DNA of 64,000 nucleotides from Citricoccus alkalitolerans (GTDB lineage: Bacteria; Actinomycetota; Actinomycetes; Actinomycetales; Micrococcaceae). Positions 22,789 through 31,418 of this stretch are shown one piece after another; the stretch's first letter is position 1; the number at the start of each line of letters is the position of its first letter. The position numbers and the translations under genes are program-made. The DNA is taken from NCBI RefSeq assembly GCF_039528175.1, contig NZ_BAAALH010000002.1:186001-250000 (forward strand), written 5' to 3'. The notes beneath the pieces were generated by a model. The model made no database searches. It was not told the DNA's origin and saw only the letters and a program-made list of their open reading frames with translations.

Positions 22789-25278
22789 ATGCGCCACCGA
22801 CTCACTGTCTCCTCGTCCCATCCGGTGTGCCGGGCCGGCTTCGGCCTTCTGGCCGCCGCTGTTCTGATCGGCACCGTTGCCGCCACCCCGGCCGCCGCCG
22901 TCGGGACGGCAAACCCTCTCGCTACCGCCGCCCAGGCCGCCGTGTCTGCTCCGTCACCGGCCGGTGACGGATTTCGCGTCCTGCCCTACCTGATGGAGCC
23001 GTCCGCCGAGTCCGTCGATCTGGTCTGGTTCTCGGAGACCGATGAGCCGGGCAGTGTGGTGGTCGACTACCCGGGTGAGGGGGCCGGCCCGGTGAGTCTG
23101 GAGTCCATTCCAGAACACCAGCCGCTGCTGGGATACACCGACGCCGAGCTGTCCCAGGACATCAAGGGTCTGGAGAAGGGGTCGTGGCTGAAGGGCGCCG
23201 AGAACTACAAGCACCGGGTGACGGTCCCCGGGCTGACCCCCGGAGCCGAGATCCGGTACACCGTCACTCAGGGCGCCGAGACCCATGAGTCGACCTTCAC
23301 CGCCGGACCCGGACCTGACTGGGACGAACTGCGCATCGTGGCGTTCTCGGACACGGAGACCGAGCCCTACGGTCGCATCGAGCACCGTGAATGGGAACAG
23401 TCCCCCGTCAACGGATACACGGATGAGTCCATGGACCGCCCCGGCGAGGGCTCCGCCTGGGCCGAGAAGTTCGGGCATACCACCCGCTACGGCTCCTTCA
23501 CCCTGAACTATCCGCTGGACCAGGACACCGCCCTGAAGGAGAACCTCAAGCACGTCGAGGCCGCTGATCCGGACCTGATGCTGATCGCCGGCGACCTTGC
23601 ACAGGGGTCCGGATACCAACCCGCATGGGACGAGTTCTTCGGCTACTTCGCCGGCGAGAACGGCGATCTCGCCTCCCGGGTCCCGGTGCTCACCGCCCTC
23701 GGCAACTGGGAGACGTACGCCGCCCTCAACGGCGGTTACGGCACGGCCGAGGATCAGTCCCCGGCCGTGATCTCGAGGAACAAGTACCACTCCTACTTCG
23801 AACGGACCGGCGACGGCACGGACCCGGACAACCAGCAGTACCGCGGCTCCTACTACCGCACCGATCATGGGCCGGTGACGATCCTGACCCTGGACTCGAC
23901 CAACGGCATCCCCGACGAGGACACCCGCACCGGAGAGCTGTCCGGAGAGATCTTCTCCGGCGATGACTCGAACCTGACCGAGGAGAACCTCTCCACGGAC
24001 ACCCAGGGTGAGTTCACGGTCGAGAGCTACACCAAAGCATTCAAAGACGTCTTCCCCGGCACCACCGACGCGGACGTGGACCTTCCCAACTTCAACGAGG
24101 GCACGGCTCAGTGGGCCTGGGCCCAGGAACAGTTGAAGGACGCGCAGGAGAAGGACCAGATCGTCCTCGTGCAGTTCCACCACGCCGCCTACTCCAACGG
24201 CGTCCACGGGACCCCGCCGAACCATGAGCACGCCGACAACCAGTCCGGCGTGGCCATGCGCGCCTACACCCCGATGTTCGAGGAGTACGGCGTCTCCGCC
24301 GTGATCTCCGGGCATGACGAGATGTTCGAGCGCTCCTGGGTGGACTCCGACGGCGATGGGCAGGGCTTCCACTCCTTCGACGTGGGTGTGGCCGCCGACG
24401 GCCTGCGCGGAGAGCAGCTCGCCCTGAACGACGAAGGTGACTACGAGCCGATCCGCTTCAACACCTCCTCTGAGTGGATGGCCGCGGCAGACGCCCCGGA
24501 GACGTGGGCGGAACGTGACGGCGTGCTGCAGCTCGAGGACGGTGGACTGCACTACGGCCACCTGCAGATCGACCTGAAGCACGTCGGCGAGGGCACCGAA
24601 ATCACCCTGTCCCCCGTCTACGTCTTCCCGCAGCTGGACAGCGAGTACAACCTGATCGGGACCGAACGCCGCGTGTATGACGACGTCACCACCTTCACCG
24701 TGGACCGTGATGGAACCGATGAGCCGGCCGCCCCTGAACAGCCGATGGACTTCACGGACAATGCCCCGGGCTCGCAGTACTACGCGCCGGTGCGCTGGCT
24801 GCAGCTGGAGGGTATCTCCACCGGCCACGCCGACGGCAGCTACCGCAAGTTCGACGACATCTCCCGTGGTGAGTCGGTGGCCTTCCTGTACCGCTACCTG
24901 GACGGCACCGCCGGTGCGGGCGAGGACTTCTCGGACGTGACGGATCAATCCTCCTTCTATGACGAGATCAGTTGGGCCACCGCCGAAGGCGTCACCACCG
25001 GCTACATCGACGGCACCTTCCGTGCCGCCGAGGACGTGACCCGTGGCGAGTTCGTGTCCTTCCTCTACCGGGCCTCCGGAGCGGAGACCACTGCTCCCGA
25101 GGAGCCGGCCTTCCCGGACGTGGACGTGAACAGCGCGCACGCCGAGGCCATCGCCTGGGCCGCCTCCCAGGGTGTCGTCAACGGCTACCAGGACGACATG
25201 TTCCGCCCACATGAGCCGATCCACCGCGCCGAGGTCGCCACCGTGTTGAGCCACTTCGACGCGGCCGCCACGGAGTAG
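22789..25278 (+). CDS. Secreted metallophosphoesterase with three SLH domains
   Basis: An 829-residue exported protein. Residues 1-40 are a long signal peptide (RAGFGLLAAAVLIGTVAATPAAA). Next is a purple-acid-phosphatase-like Fn3 domain, then a calcineurin-like phosphoesterase with metal motifs IVAFSDTETEPYG, LMLIAGDLAQGSG, ALGNWETYAALN (GNHE variant), VQFHHAAYSNG and AVISGHDEMFERS. Three S-layer-homology domains close the protein (about 648-705, 708-765 and 772-826; each with GY/GH-D-G-xFR and a repeated RGE motif), anchoring it to cell-wall polymer. GGAGG lies 5 bases before ATG 22789. Likely phosphate release from extracellular phosphoesters. Confidence 0.9.
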   Translation: MRHRLTVSSSHPVCRAGFGLLAAAVLIGTVAATPAAAVGTANPLATAAQAAVSAPSPAGDGFRVLPYLMEPSAESVDLVWFSETDEPGSVVVDYPGEGAGPVSLESIPEHQPLLGYTDAELSQDIKGLEKGSWLKGAENYKHRVTVPGLTPGAEIRYTVTQGAETHESTFTAGPGPDWDELRIVAFSDTETEPYGRIEHREWEQSPVNGYTDESMDRPGEGSAWAEKFGHTTRYGSFTLNYPLDQDTALKENLKHVEAADPDLMLIAGDLAQGSGYQPAWDEFFGYFAGENGDLASRVPVLTALGNWETYAALNGGYGTAEDQSPAVISRNKYHSYFERTGDGTDPDNQQYRGSYYRTDHGPVTILTLDSTNGIPDEDTRTGELSGEIFSGDDSNLTEENLSTDTQGEFTVESYTKAFKDVFPGTTDADVDLPNFNEGTAQWAWAQEQLKDAQEKDQIVLVQFHHAAYSNGVHGTPPNHEHADNQSGVAMRAYTPMFEEYGVSAVISGHDEMFERSWVDSDGDGQGFHSFDVGVAADGLRGEQLALNDEGDYEPIRFNTSSEWMAAADAPETWAERDGVLQLEDGGLHYGHLQIDLKHVGEGTEITLSPVYVFPQLDSEYNLIGTERRVYDDVTTFTVDRDGTDEPAAPEQPMDFTDNAPGSQYYAPVRWLQLEGISTGHADGSYRKFDDISRGESVAFLYRYLDGTAGAGEDFSDVTDQSSFYDEISWATAEGVTTGYIDGTFRAAEDVTRGEFVSFLYRASGAETTAPEEPAFPDVDVNSAHAEAIAWAASQGVVNGYQDDMFRPHEPIHRAEVATVLSHFDAAATE

Positions 25279-25320
25279 CGCCGTCGCTCCACTGAAACGG
25301 GCCAGAGCGGAAGGATAAAC

Positions 25321-25351
25321 GGGGGTGCCGACCACGACGGTCGGCACCCCC
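25321..25351 (+). terminator. Terminator of the SLH phosphoesterase gene
   Basis: A perfect 13-bp stem (25321-25333 with 25339-25351) with a 5-base loop, 43 bases after the stop codon, followed by TTCTCGT. It is a standard GC-rich actinobacterial terminator. Confidence 0.75.
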
Positions 25352-25405
25352 TTCTCGTGATCACGATCTGGCATCCGTGGAGCCTTCCTGTGGAAGAGTT
25401 GGCCC

Positions 25406-26974
25406 ATGCCCGTCTTTGAACGCCGCTCCCTGGTCCCCCACGACCGGTCCACCGTGTTCGCCTGGTTCTCCCGGCGCGGTGCGCTCGTCCGCCTCACGCC
25501 GCCGTTCGCTGGTTCCGTGCGGCGTGAACCGGAGGGGCTCGACGTCGGCTCGGTCGCCCGGTTGGGCATCGGCGCGCCGGGGTCCTTGGGCCTGGGCCTG
25601 GAGTCGGCCACCGGCCTGGCCAGGACCGTCCTGCCCTTCCGGTTGCCGCAGTGGTTCGCCCCCGAGGCCCCCTGGACGGCTCGGCACACCGCACTGGAGC
25701 CGGACCGCATGTTTCGGGACGAGATGGCCTCGGGCCCGCTGAAGTCCTGGGTCCACACGCACACCTTCGAGGACGCGGCTCCCGGGGAAATGGATACCGC
25801 GGATGGCCGCCCCGGTTGCGTGGTCCTCGACCACATCGAGTATGAGCTCCCGGCCGGGGCCGTCCTGCGCCGCAAGGGCTCGGTGTGGTCCCGGGCCGGG
25901 CGATGGACGGAGGAGCGACTCGAGGCCGAGCTGGACCGGCAGTTCACCTACCGGACCGACCAGCTCCGCGAGGACCTGGCCTTCCACGCCGCCCACCCCG
26001 TGCTGTCCGCCGAGTCCGACGAATCCGGGAACCCACGCCGGCTGACCATCGCCGTGTCCGGGGCCAGCGGCCTGATCGGCACCCAATTGTGCGCCCTGTT
26101 GGCCGGCGGCGGGCACCGCGTCCTGCGCCTGGCCCGCAACGGCGACCGGACCCCTGCGACCGATGCGATCGAGTGGGATCCGGCCTCCGGGATACTGGAC
26201 GCCGAGGCGCTCCGGAGCGCCGACGTCGTGGTGAACCTGTCCGGTGAGACCATCGGCGGGCGGCTCTCCGAGGCCCACCGCTCCGAGGTGCTGCAGTCCC
26301 GGCTGGCAGCCACCGGGTTGCTCGCCCGGACGCTCGCGGAGTTGGCCGACGACGGCCGGCCACGGGCGCTCGTGAACGCCTCCGCGGTCGGCTACTACGG
26401 AGCCGAGGCCGGCACCGGCCCCCGTGGCGAGGGTCTGCTGGAGACCGATCCGCCCGGAGACGACTTCCTGGCAGAGGTCTGCCAGCAGTGGGAGCGCGCC
26501 ACCGCGCCGGCCGCCCGGGCGGGGGTCCGGACGGCGATGATCCGCACCGGCCTGGTGCTGACGCCGGCCGGGGGTGTCCTGCAGCAGCTGCTGCCGCTGT
26601 TCCTCCTCGGCGCGGGTGGTCCCCTGGGCACCGGCAAGGACCGGAACCCGTGGCAGAGCTGGATCTCGATCGACGACATCGTGGGGCTCTTCGCGCACGC
26701 CGCCCTCACGGACACCGTGGAGGGACCGGTCAACGGCACCGCGCCGGAGCCCGTCCAGGCCCGGGACTTCGCCGCCACCCTCGGACGGGTGCTCCGCCGC
26801 CCCTCGGCCGTACCCCTGCCGGCGGCCGCTCCCACAGCGTTACTGGGCTCTGAGGGCAACCGGCTGCTGGTCGAGGCGGACCAGCGGGCCGGGGCGGACC
26901 GGGCCCAAGACTCCGGCTACACCTACCGCCATCCGTACCTGGAATCGGCCCTGCGGCACGTGCTGGGACGCTGA
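25406..26974 (+). CDS. TIGR01777 family epimerase with N-terminal SRPBCC domain
   Basis: A 522-residue two-domain protein. Residues 1-200 form a START/SRPBCC-like domain (ERRSLVPHDRSTVFAWFSR, LDHIEYELPAGAV). Residues 212-515 are an NAD(P)-binding atypical SDR of the TIGR01777 type: VSGASGLIGTQLCALLAGGG, NASAVGYYG, the DUF1731-like end after PWQSWISIDDIVGLF. Often annotated as a cell division inhibitor by old transfer; the substrate is unknown. The ATG has GGAAGAG upstream. It stands alone between a terminator and a convergent SDR gene. Confidence 0.87.
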   Translation: MPVFERRSLVPHDRSTVFAWFSRRGALVRLTPPFAGSVRREPEGLDVGSVARLGIGAPGSLGLGLESATGLARTVLPFRLPQWFAPEAPWTARHTALEPDRMFRDEMASGPLKSWVHTHTFEDAAPGEMDTADGRPGCVVLDHIEYELPAGAVLRRKGSVWSRAGRWTEERLEAELDRQFTYRTDQLREDLAFHAAHPVLSAESDESGNPRRLTIAVSGASGLIGTQLCALLAGGGHRVLRLARNGDRTPATDAIEWDPASGILDAEALRSADVVVNLSGETIGGRLSEAHRSEVLQSRLAATGLLARTLAELADDGRPRALVNASAVGYYGAEAGTGPRGEGLLETDPPGDDFLAEVCQQWERATAPAARAGVRTAMIRTGLVLTPAGGVLQQLLPLFLLGAGGPLGTGKDRNPWQSWISIDDIVGLFAHAALTDTVEGPVNGTAPEPVQARDFAATLGRVLRRPSAVPLPAAAPTALLGSEGNRLLVEADQRAGADRAQDSGYTYRHPYLESALRHVLGR

Positions 26975-26982
26975 CCTTTAGC

Positions 26983-27894
26983 TCAGAACACCGGCAGTCC
27001 GCCGGTCACGCCCACCACGGACCCGGAGACGAAGCTGGCCTCCGCTGGGCTGGCCAGGAACACGTAGGCGCCGGCCAGTTCGGCCGGCTGACCGATCCGC
27101 CCCAACGGGGTGTCGGCGCCCATGTGGGAGACCGCCTCCGGTTCCTTGGTGGCCGGCTGAAGCGGCGTCCACACCGGCCCCGGAGCCACGGCATTCACGC
27201 GGATGCCCTGAGCACCCAACTCACCGGCGAGGTTCGCCGTGACGTTGTTCAGGGCCGCCTTCGTGGCGGCGTAGTCGATCATCGTCTCGGAGGGCTGGTA
27301 GGCCTGCACCGACGTCGTGATGATGATGCTGTCCCCCGCACCCAGGTGGGGCAGGCAGGCCCGGCTCAGCCAGAGCGTCCCGTAGAGGTTGGTCTTCACA
27401 GCGCGGTCCAGGTCCTGGGTGCGCAACCCGCCGAGCCCCGGTTCGCCGCGCGCCCAGTGGTAGCCCGCGTTGTTGACCAGGATGTTCAGCCCGCCGAGCC
27501 CGGCCACGGCCTCCTCGGCGATCCGCTGGCATTCCGCCTCGTCCCGCAGGTCCCCCGGGACGGCCACGGCGTTCCGGCCGGCCTTGTCGATCCAGCCGAT
27601 GGTGTCCGAGGCGTCCTCGGCCTCCTCTGGGAGGTAATTGATGGCCACGTCCGCACCTTCCCGCGCGAACGCGATGGCCACGGCCCGGCCGATGCCGGAA
27701 TCACCCCCGGTGATGAGCGCCTTCAGTCCCTCCAGCCGTCCGCGGCCGACCCAGCTGGACTCGCCGTGGTCCGGCACTGGTTCCATGGGCGCCGTCAGGC
27801 CGGGTGGTTCCTGCTGCTGAGGCGGCATGGTGCCGTCGGATCCCGCCATGGACCGCGCGTGCCGCCCGGCCTCCGTCAGGTCATCATCCTTCAT
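26983..27894 (-). CDS. SDR family oxidoreductase (YghA/YhdF type)
   Basis: A 303-residue classical short-chain dehydrogenase with the long N-terminal extension of the general-stress subgroup (PPQQQEPPGLTAPMEPVPDH). Cofactor motif ITGGDSGIGRAVAIAFAREG, NNAGYHWA, the catalytic Ser in IIITTSVQAYQ and YAATK are all present; the end VVGVTGGLPVF is typical. AAGGGG lies 5 bases before the ATG. Convergent with the epimerase gene and divergent from the PIG-L gene. The substrate is not known for most of the subgroup. Confidence 0.9.
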   Translation of the reverse strand: MKDDDLTEAGRHARSMAGSDGTMPPQQQEPPGLTAPMEPVPDHGESSWVGRGRLEGLKALITGGDSGIGRAVAIAFAREGADVAINYLPEEAEDASDTIGWIDKAGRNAVAVPGDLRDEAECQRIAEEAVAGLGGLNILVNNAGYHWARGEPGLGGLRTQDLDRAVKTNLYGTLWLSRACLPHLGAGDSIIITTSVQAYQPSETMIDYAATKAALNNVTANLAGELGAQGIRVNAVAPGPVWTPLQPATKEPEAVSHMGADTPLGRIGQPAELAGAYVFLASPAEASFVSGSVVGVTGGLPVF

Positions 27895-27974
27895 GGTGTC
27901 CCCTTCATATGTTGGCCGGGCCTTCCCTATGCCACCCTAGGAGCACCACTGACACGGCCGGAAGGTCTGAGCAC

Positions 27975-28733
27975 ATGACTGACACCATCCCCAACTTGCT
28001 CCCCGTTCCCGACGACGGCTGGTCCCGGGTGCTGTGCATCGTCGCCCACCCGGATGACATGGAGTACGGCACGTCCGCAGCCGTGGCCGCGTGGACCGCA
28101 CGGGGCATCGAGGTCACCTATCTGCTACTCACCGCGGGCGAGGCCGGCATGGCCGAGCCACCGGACATCGTTAGGCCCTTGCGGGCCGCGGAGCAACGAG
28201 GGGCCTGTTCCGAGGTGGGCGTGGAGGATCTTCAGATCCTGGACCATCCCGACGGGATGCTTGAGTACGGGCTGGCCCTGCGCCGGGACATCGCCCGCAC
28301 TGTACGGACCGTGCGCCCGGACGCCGTGGTCACCGCCAACTTCGACTTCGAAGCCTACGGCGGACTGAACCAGGCCGACCACCGCGCTGCCGGACTGGCG
28401 GTGGTGGACGGTGTGCGGGATGCGGACAACCCCTGGGTCTTCCGCGATCTGGCCGAGGTCGAGGGCCTGAAGCCGTGGCACGTCTCCGCCCTCCTGGTGG
28501 CCGGCCACGAACGCCCCACCCACGCCGTGCCGGTGGAAGTCACGGCGGTGACGGCCGCCATCGCCTCCCTGAACCGCCACGAGGCCTACCTTGCGCACGT
28601 GACCGGCCACCCGAAGCCGGAGGAGTTCATCCCGGAGATCCTGCGGGCCGGGGGCGCGCGGTTCGGCTCGGACCACGCCGTGACGTTCCGCGTGTTCGAT
28701 CTGGGCGGGCTCGGCGGCGGTTCCGCCGGCTGA
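27975..28733 (+). CDS. PIG-L family deacetylase
   Basis: A 252-residue zinc-dependent N-deacetylase fold. The signature AHPDDMEYGTSAAVAAW gives the first metal ligands, and NQADHRAAG supplies the second histidine. Relatives include MshB and mycothiol-S-conjugate amidase as well as sugar and lincosamide deacetylases; nothing nearby identifies the substrate, so a mycothiol role is only possible. The ATG at 27975 is preceded by GAAGG at about 9 bases. Its transcript ends at the large hairpin before carD. Confidence 0.88.
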   Translation: MTDTIPNLLPVPDDGWSRVLCIVAHPDDMEYGTSAAVAAWTARGIEVTYLLLTAGEAGMAEPPDIVRPLRAAEQRGACSEVGVEDLQILDHPDGMLEYGLALRRDIARTVRTVRPDAVVTANFDFEAYGGLNQADHRAAGLAVVDGVRDADNPWVFRDLAEVEGLKPWHVSALLVAGHERPTHAVPVEVTAVTAAIASLNRHEAYLAHVTGHPKPEEFIPEILRAGGARFGSDHAVTFRVFDLGGLGGGSAG

Positions 28734-28770
28734 GCATAGCTGTCCGAAGCTGACCAAAGTTGACCAAAAA

Positions 28771-28832
28771 CGTGTGGTGGCATCTTTGGGGGGGTGATGG
28801 AGTTCCATCAGCCCCAAAGATGCCACCACACG
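28771..28832 (-). terminator. Long perfect hairpin terminator between PIG-L gene and carD
   Basis: A 21-bp perfect inverted repeat (28771-28791 with 28812-28832) encloses a second 7-bp perfect stem (28795-28801 with 28804-28810), giving a 62-base cruciform-capable element. On the minus strand it is followed directly by TTTTT (28770-28766), so it is a strong intrinsic terminator for carD; it may also stop plus-strand transcripts of the PIG-L gene. Confidence 0.85.
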
Positions 28833-28854
28833 GTGGTTCAGAGGGCGGCCGTTG

Positions 28855-29397
28855 TCAGGCCATGGCTGGTTCGGCGCCCGAGGCGTCAGCGGCGAAGCCC
28901 AGCTCGTCCAATGAGGCGCCGTTGGCCACGGCGTCGATGACCTCCACGGCCTCCTCCTCGGAGATCTCCAGAGCCAGGGCGACCTCGGCGGCCAGTGGTG
29001 CCTGGGCGGCGCGGAAGAGGTCCTTCTCGGCCATGGACAGGCCCTTGGTGTCGCGGCGGCGGCCCAGGTCTCGGACCACTTCGGCGATCTGCTCGAGCAG
29101 ACCGGAGGCCACGCGTTCCTGATTAGCCTTCATCCGGCGGGACCACTGCTTCTCCTCGACACCGGTCGGCTCCTGCACGACCTCGAGGAGGGAGCGCAGG
29201 TGGGCTCGGCCATAGACCTCACGGACGCCGATCTCTTCCACCTTGGACTCCGGGATGGACACCACCAGGTTGTTGCTCCGAATGGTGAGCTCAATGTAGG
29301 TCACCTCCGTCCCCTTGACGGTGCGCTGCGTGCGGTTTGTGACCGCCGCGGGACCGTGGTGGGGGTGAACAACAAGCTTGCCGGGGCTCAACTGCAT
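28855..29397 (-). CDS. carD: CarD family transcriptional regulator
   Basis: RNA-polymerase-binding global regulator that stabilises open complexes, 180 residues. The N-terminal Tudor-like RNAP-interaction domain (LSPGKLVVHPHHGPAAV, NLVVSIPESKVEEIGVRE) is followed by the basic helical DNA-interaction domain with the conserved Trp (EEKQWSRRMKANQERVASG). The C-terminus is slightly longer than the mycobacterial protein. The ATG at 29397 is the family start; AAGGAAAG is about 10 bases upstream. Confidence 0.95.
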   Translation of the reverse strand: MQLSPGKLVVHPHHGPAAVTNRTQRTVKGTEVTYIELTIRSNNLVVSIPESKVEEIGVREVYGRAHLRSLLEVVQEPTGVEEKQWSRRMKANQERVASGLLEQIAEVVRDLGRRRDTKGLSMAEKDLFRAAQAPLAAEVALALEISEEEAVEVIDAVANGASLDELGFAADASGAEPAMA

Positions 29398-29435
29398 GTA
29401 TATGTCACTTTCCTTCGGTGCGAAGGCCTCCCCCA

Positions 29436-29463
29436 GCACCTGGCCCGTCCACGGGCCGGGTGC
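29436..29463 (-). promoter_or_regulatory. Hairpin in the carD leader
   Basis: Thirteen bases at 29436-29448 pair with 29451-29463 (one mismatch, 2-base loop), 39 bases upstream of the carD start and about 100 bases after the ScfR stop codon. It may be a terminator for the upstream gene or a 5' leader structure of carD; the sequence does not decide which. Confidence 0.4.
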
Positions 29464-29559
29464 TTTCCGTGAGTTTGGCTGACCACCATTTTCTCACAAA
29501 TACGGGACAGGTGCCGCCCTATGCTCTAGGCTTCTCCCCCTTGACAGCACCGGCCCCGC

Positions 29560-31026
29560 TTACCTTTCCTGCGAGCGCAGGAATTCGAAGACCTCCACCT
29601 CGTCCACCCCGGGGAAGGCCCCGGAGGGCATGGCGGCGAGCAGATGGGCGTTGGCCCGGGCGGCCGGCCAGGCATGGCCTCCCCAGTCAGCCTCAAGATC
29701 CGGGGACGGTTGCCGGCAGCACGTCGGATCCGGGCACCGGGACACGGATCGCGAGGTGGTGTCCGCGCCGCGGAACCAGCGGGCATGGTCGAAGGGCACG
29801 CCGATGGACAGCGAATAGAAACCGGAGGAGTGCGCCTCCACCACGGCGGTGCACCAGTACGTACCGGCCGGGGTATCCGTGTACTGGTTGAAGGCACGGA
29901 ACCGGTCGGCCACGCCGAACACCTCGCGGGAGGTCCAGTTCCGGCACACCTGCTGCCCCTCGATGGCACCGGTGTGGTCGGCGGGGAAGGAAACGCCGTC
30001 GTTCTCGTAGGCCTTGTGGATGATGCCGGACTCGTGGACCTTCTGGAAGTGGCACGTGATCCCGAGATGCTCCGTCGCCAAGTTGGTGAACCGGTGCGCG
30101 GCGGACTCGTAGGAGACCCCGAAGGCGTCCCGCACGTCCTCGATGGCCAGGTCCCGCTGGGCCTTGGCGTTCTTCAGGAACTTCACCGTCTCCTTCTGCG
30201 GCATCATCAGGGCGGCCGCAAAATAGTTGGTGTAGACGCGCTGGCGCAGGAAGTCCGAGTAGTCGGCGGGCTCCCCGTGCCCGAGCACGTAGGCGCCGAT
30301 GGCCTGGAGCAGCACTGACCGGGGATCATGATCCGGGTTGCGTGCCCGGGAGAGGTAGAACCGCCGGTTCTTCAGGTCCGTCACCGAACGCGTGGAGTGA
30401 GGCAAGTTGGAGACGGAGTGCACCGAGAATCCCAGATGGTCGGCCAGGTCAGCGGCCGCGTGATGGCTGAGCGGCCCACCGGAGTGCCCGACGGCGTCCA
30501 GCAGGTCCTGCGCCTTCCGCTCCAGTTCCGGGTAGTAGTTGTGGTGCTCCTTCATCTCCTGGCGCAGTTCGGAGTTCGCCCGACGGGCCTCCTCCGGAGT
30601 GGCGGCCTGCTCCTCCATGCGGCGGTTCAGCTCCGCCTCCAGCCCGGCGATGACCTCGAGCACCTCGGTGGGGGTGCGCGGCGAGATCTTGATCTGCGGC
30701 AGCCCCAGGCTCGCGTAGTGGTCGGTGCGCTGGGCCTTCTCCACCAGGATCTCCAGGGCGGCCCGGCGGCTCGGGGCCTCGGACGCCAGCAGTTCCTCCA
30801 CCGTGGCACCGTGGAGGCCGGCCAGCCTGGAGAGCAGGGACAGCCGGGGCTCCCGCTTGCCGTTCTCCACCAGGGACAGGTGGGATCCGGTGGCCCCGAC
30901 GGCCTCGGCGGCCTGGTCCAGGGTCAGCCCGGCCTCCTTGCGCAGATGCCGCAGGCGCCGGCCGAGCACGACCGGGTCGAGAGTGGGTGCCGTTGCGGCA
31001 TCACTGGATGCTGAAGTGAGGACCAT
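29560..31026 (-). CDS. ScfR/RamB-like regulator (XRE helix-turn-helix plus IrrE-like domain)
   Basis: A 488-residue regulator of the short-chain-fatty-acid family. HTH_3 at about 22-78 (LGRRLRHLRKEAGLTLDQAA, SHLSLVENGKREPRLSLLSRL), a central helical region, a DUF955/IrrE-like fold (YLSRARNPDHDPRSVLLQAIGAYVLGH region) and a Cys-rich C-terminal DUF2083-like domain (CHFQ, QVCRNW, CPDPTCC). Relatives such as RamB regulate acetate, glyoxylate and propionate genes. ATG at 31026 is the likely start with GGAG very close; the frame is open farther upstream. Confidence 0.85.
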   Translation of the reverse strand: MVLTSASSDAATAPTLDPVVLGRRLRHLRKEAGLTLDQAAEAVGATGSHLSLVENGKREPRLSLLSRLAGLHGATVEELLASEAPSRRAALEILVEKAQRTDHYASLGLPQIKISPRTPTEVLEVIAGLEAELNRRMEEQAATPEEARRANSELRQEMKEHHNYYPELERKAQDLLDAVGHSGGPLSHHAAADLADHLGFSVHSVSNLPHSTRSVTDLKNRRFYLSRARNPDHDPRSVLLQAIGAYVLGHGEPADYSDFLRQRVYTNYFAAALMMPQKETVKFLKNAKAQRDLAIEDVRDAFGVSYESAAHRFTNLATEHLGITCHFQKVHESGIIHKAYENDGVSFPADHTGAIEGQQVCRNWTSREVFGVADRFRAFNQYTDTPAGTYWCTAVVEAHSSGFYSLSIGVPFDHARWFRGADTTSRSVSRCPDPTCCRQPSPDLEADWGGHAWPAARANAHLLAAMPSGAFPGVDEVEVFEFLRSQER

Positions 31027-31418
31027 CACTCCAGGATAGTCAAACACTGCAGGTCTTGTCAGCAAGTGCGAGAAATCGCATTGAGATACTGTCAATTCTG
31101 CACTTTTCTCCCAATCGGAACTCCCGCCCCTCGTTCTGGGAGCAACCGTCCAGGCCGGCACAGCAACTGCCGCGACCGCTGCCGCCGCACCCGGTGTCAG
31201 TCCAGTCCCGGGCGCCCCTCAGCTCTACGACCGGCAGTTCATGTCATTGCTGGATTCCACCCCGACCACGACGCCCACGCGGAGTCGCATGAGGGTCCTT
31301 CCGGAGGGGGTTCGGATATCCCTCATGGAAGTGGGCCAAGGTGACCACCAATTACGAGACTGGCAGACTCGTAACCCAACGCACGGTGAACAACCGGTGC
31401 GATTCGTGTGCTTCTCGA
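31027..31418. other. 392-bp intergenic region, RamB-like gene promoter side
   Basis: No convincing gene. Near 31060-31110 it is less GC-rich and contains two related strings, AAGTGCGAGAAA and AAAAGTGCAGAATT (minus-strand reading TTTCTCGCACTT and AATTCTGCACTTTT), plus a TTGACA (31095-31090, minus) without a good -10. This is the likely promoter and operator area of the RamB-like gene. The rest lies downstream of the E2 gene stop and shows only a weak 5-bp inverted repeat near 31355-31373. Confidence 0.4.

Noticed and set aside
22954..25947. 997-codon open frame on the minus strand opposite the SLH phosphoesterase and epimerase
   Set aside because: Spans two well-supported genes and a terminator; composition typical of antisense frames.
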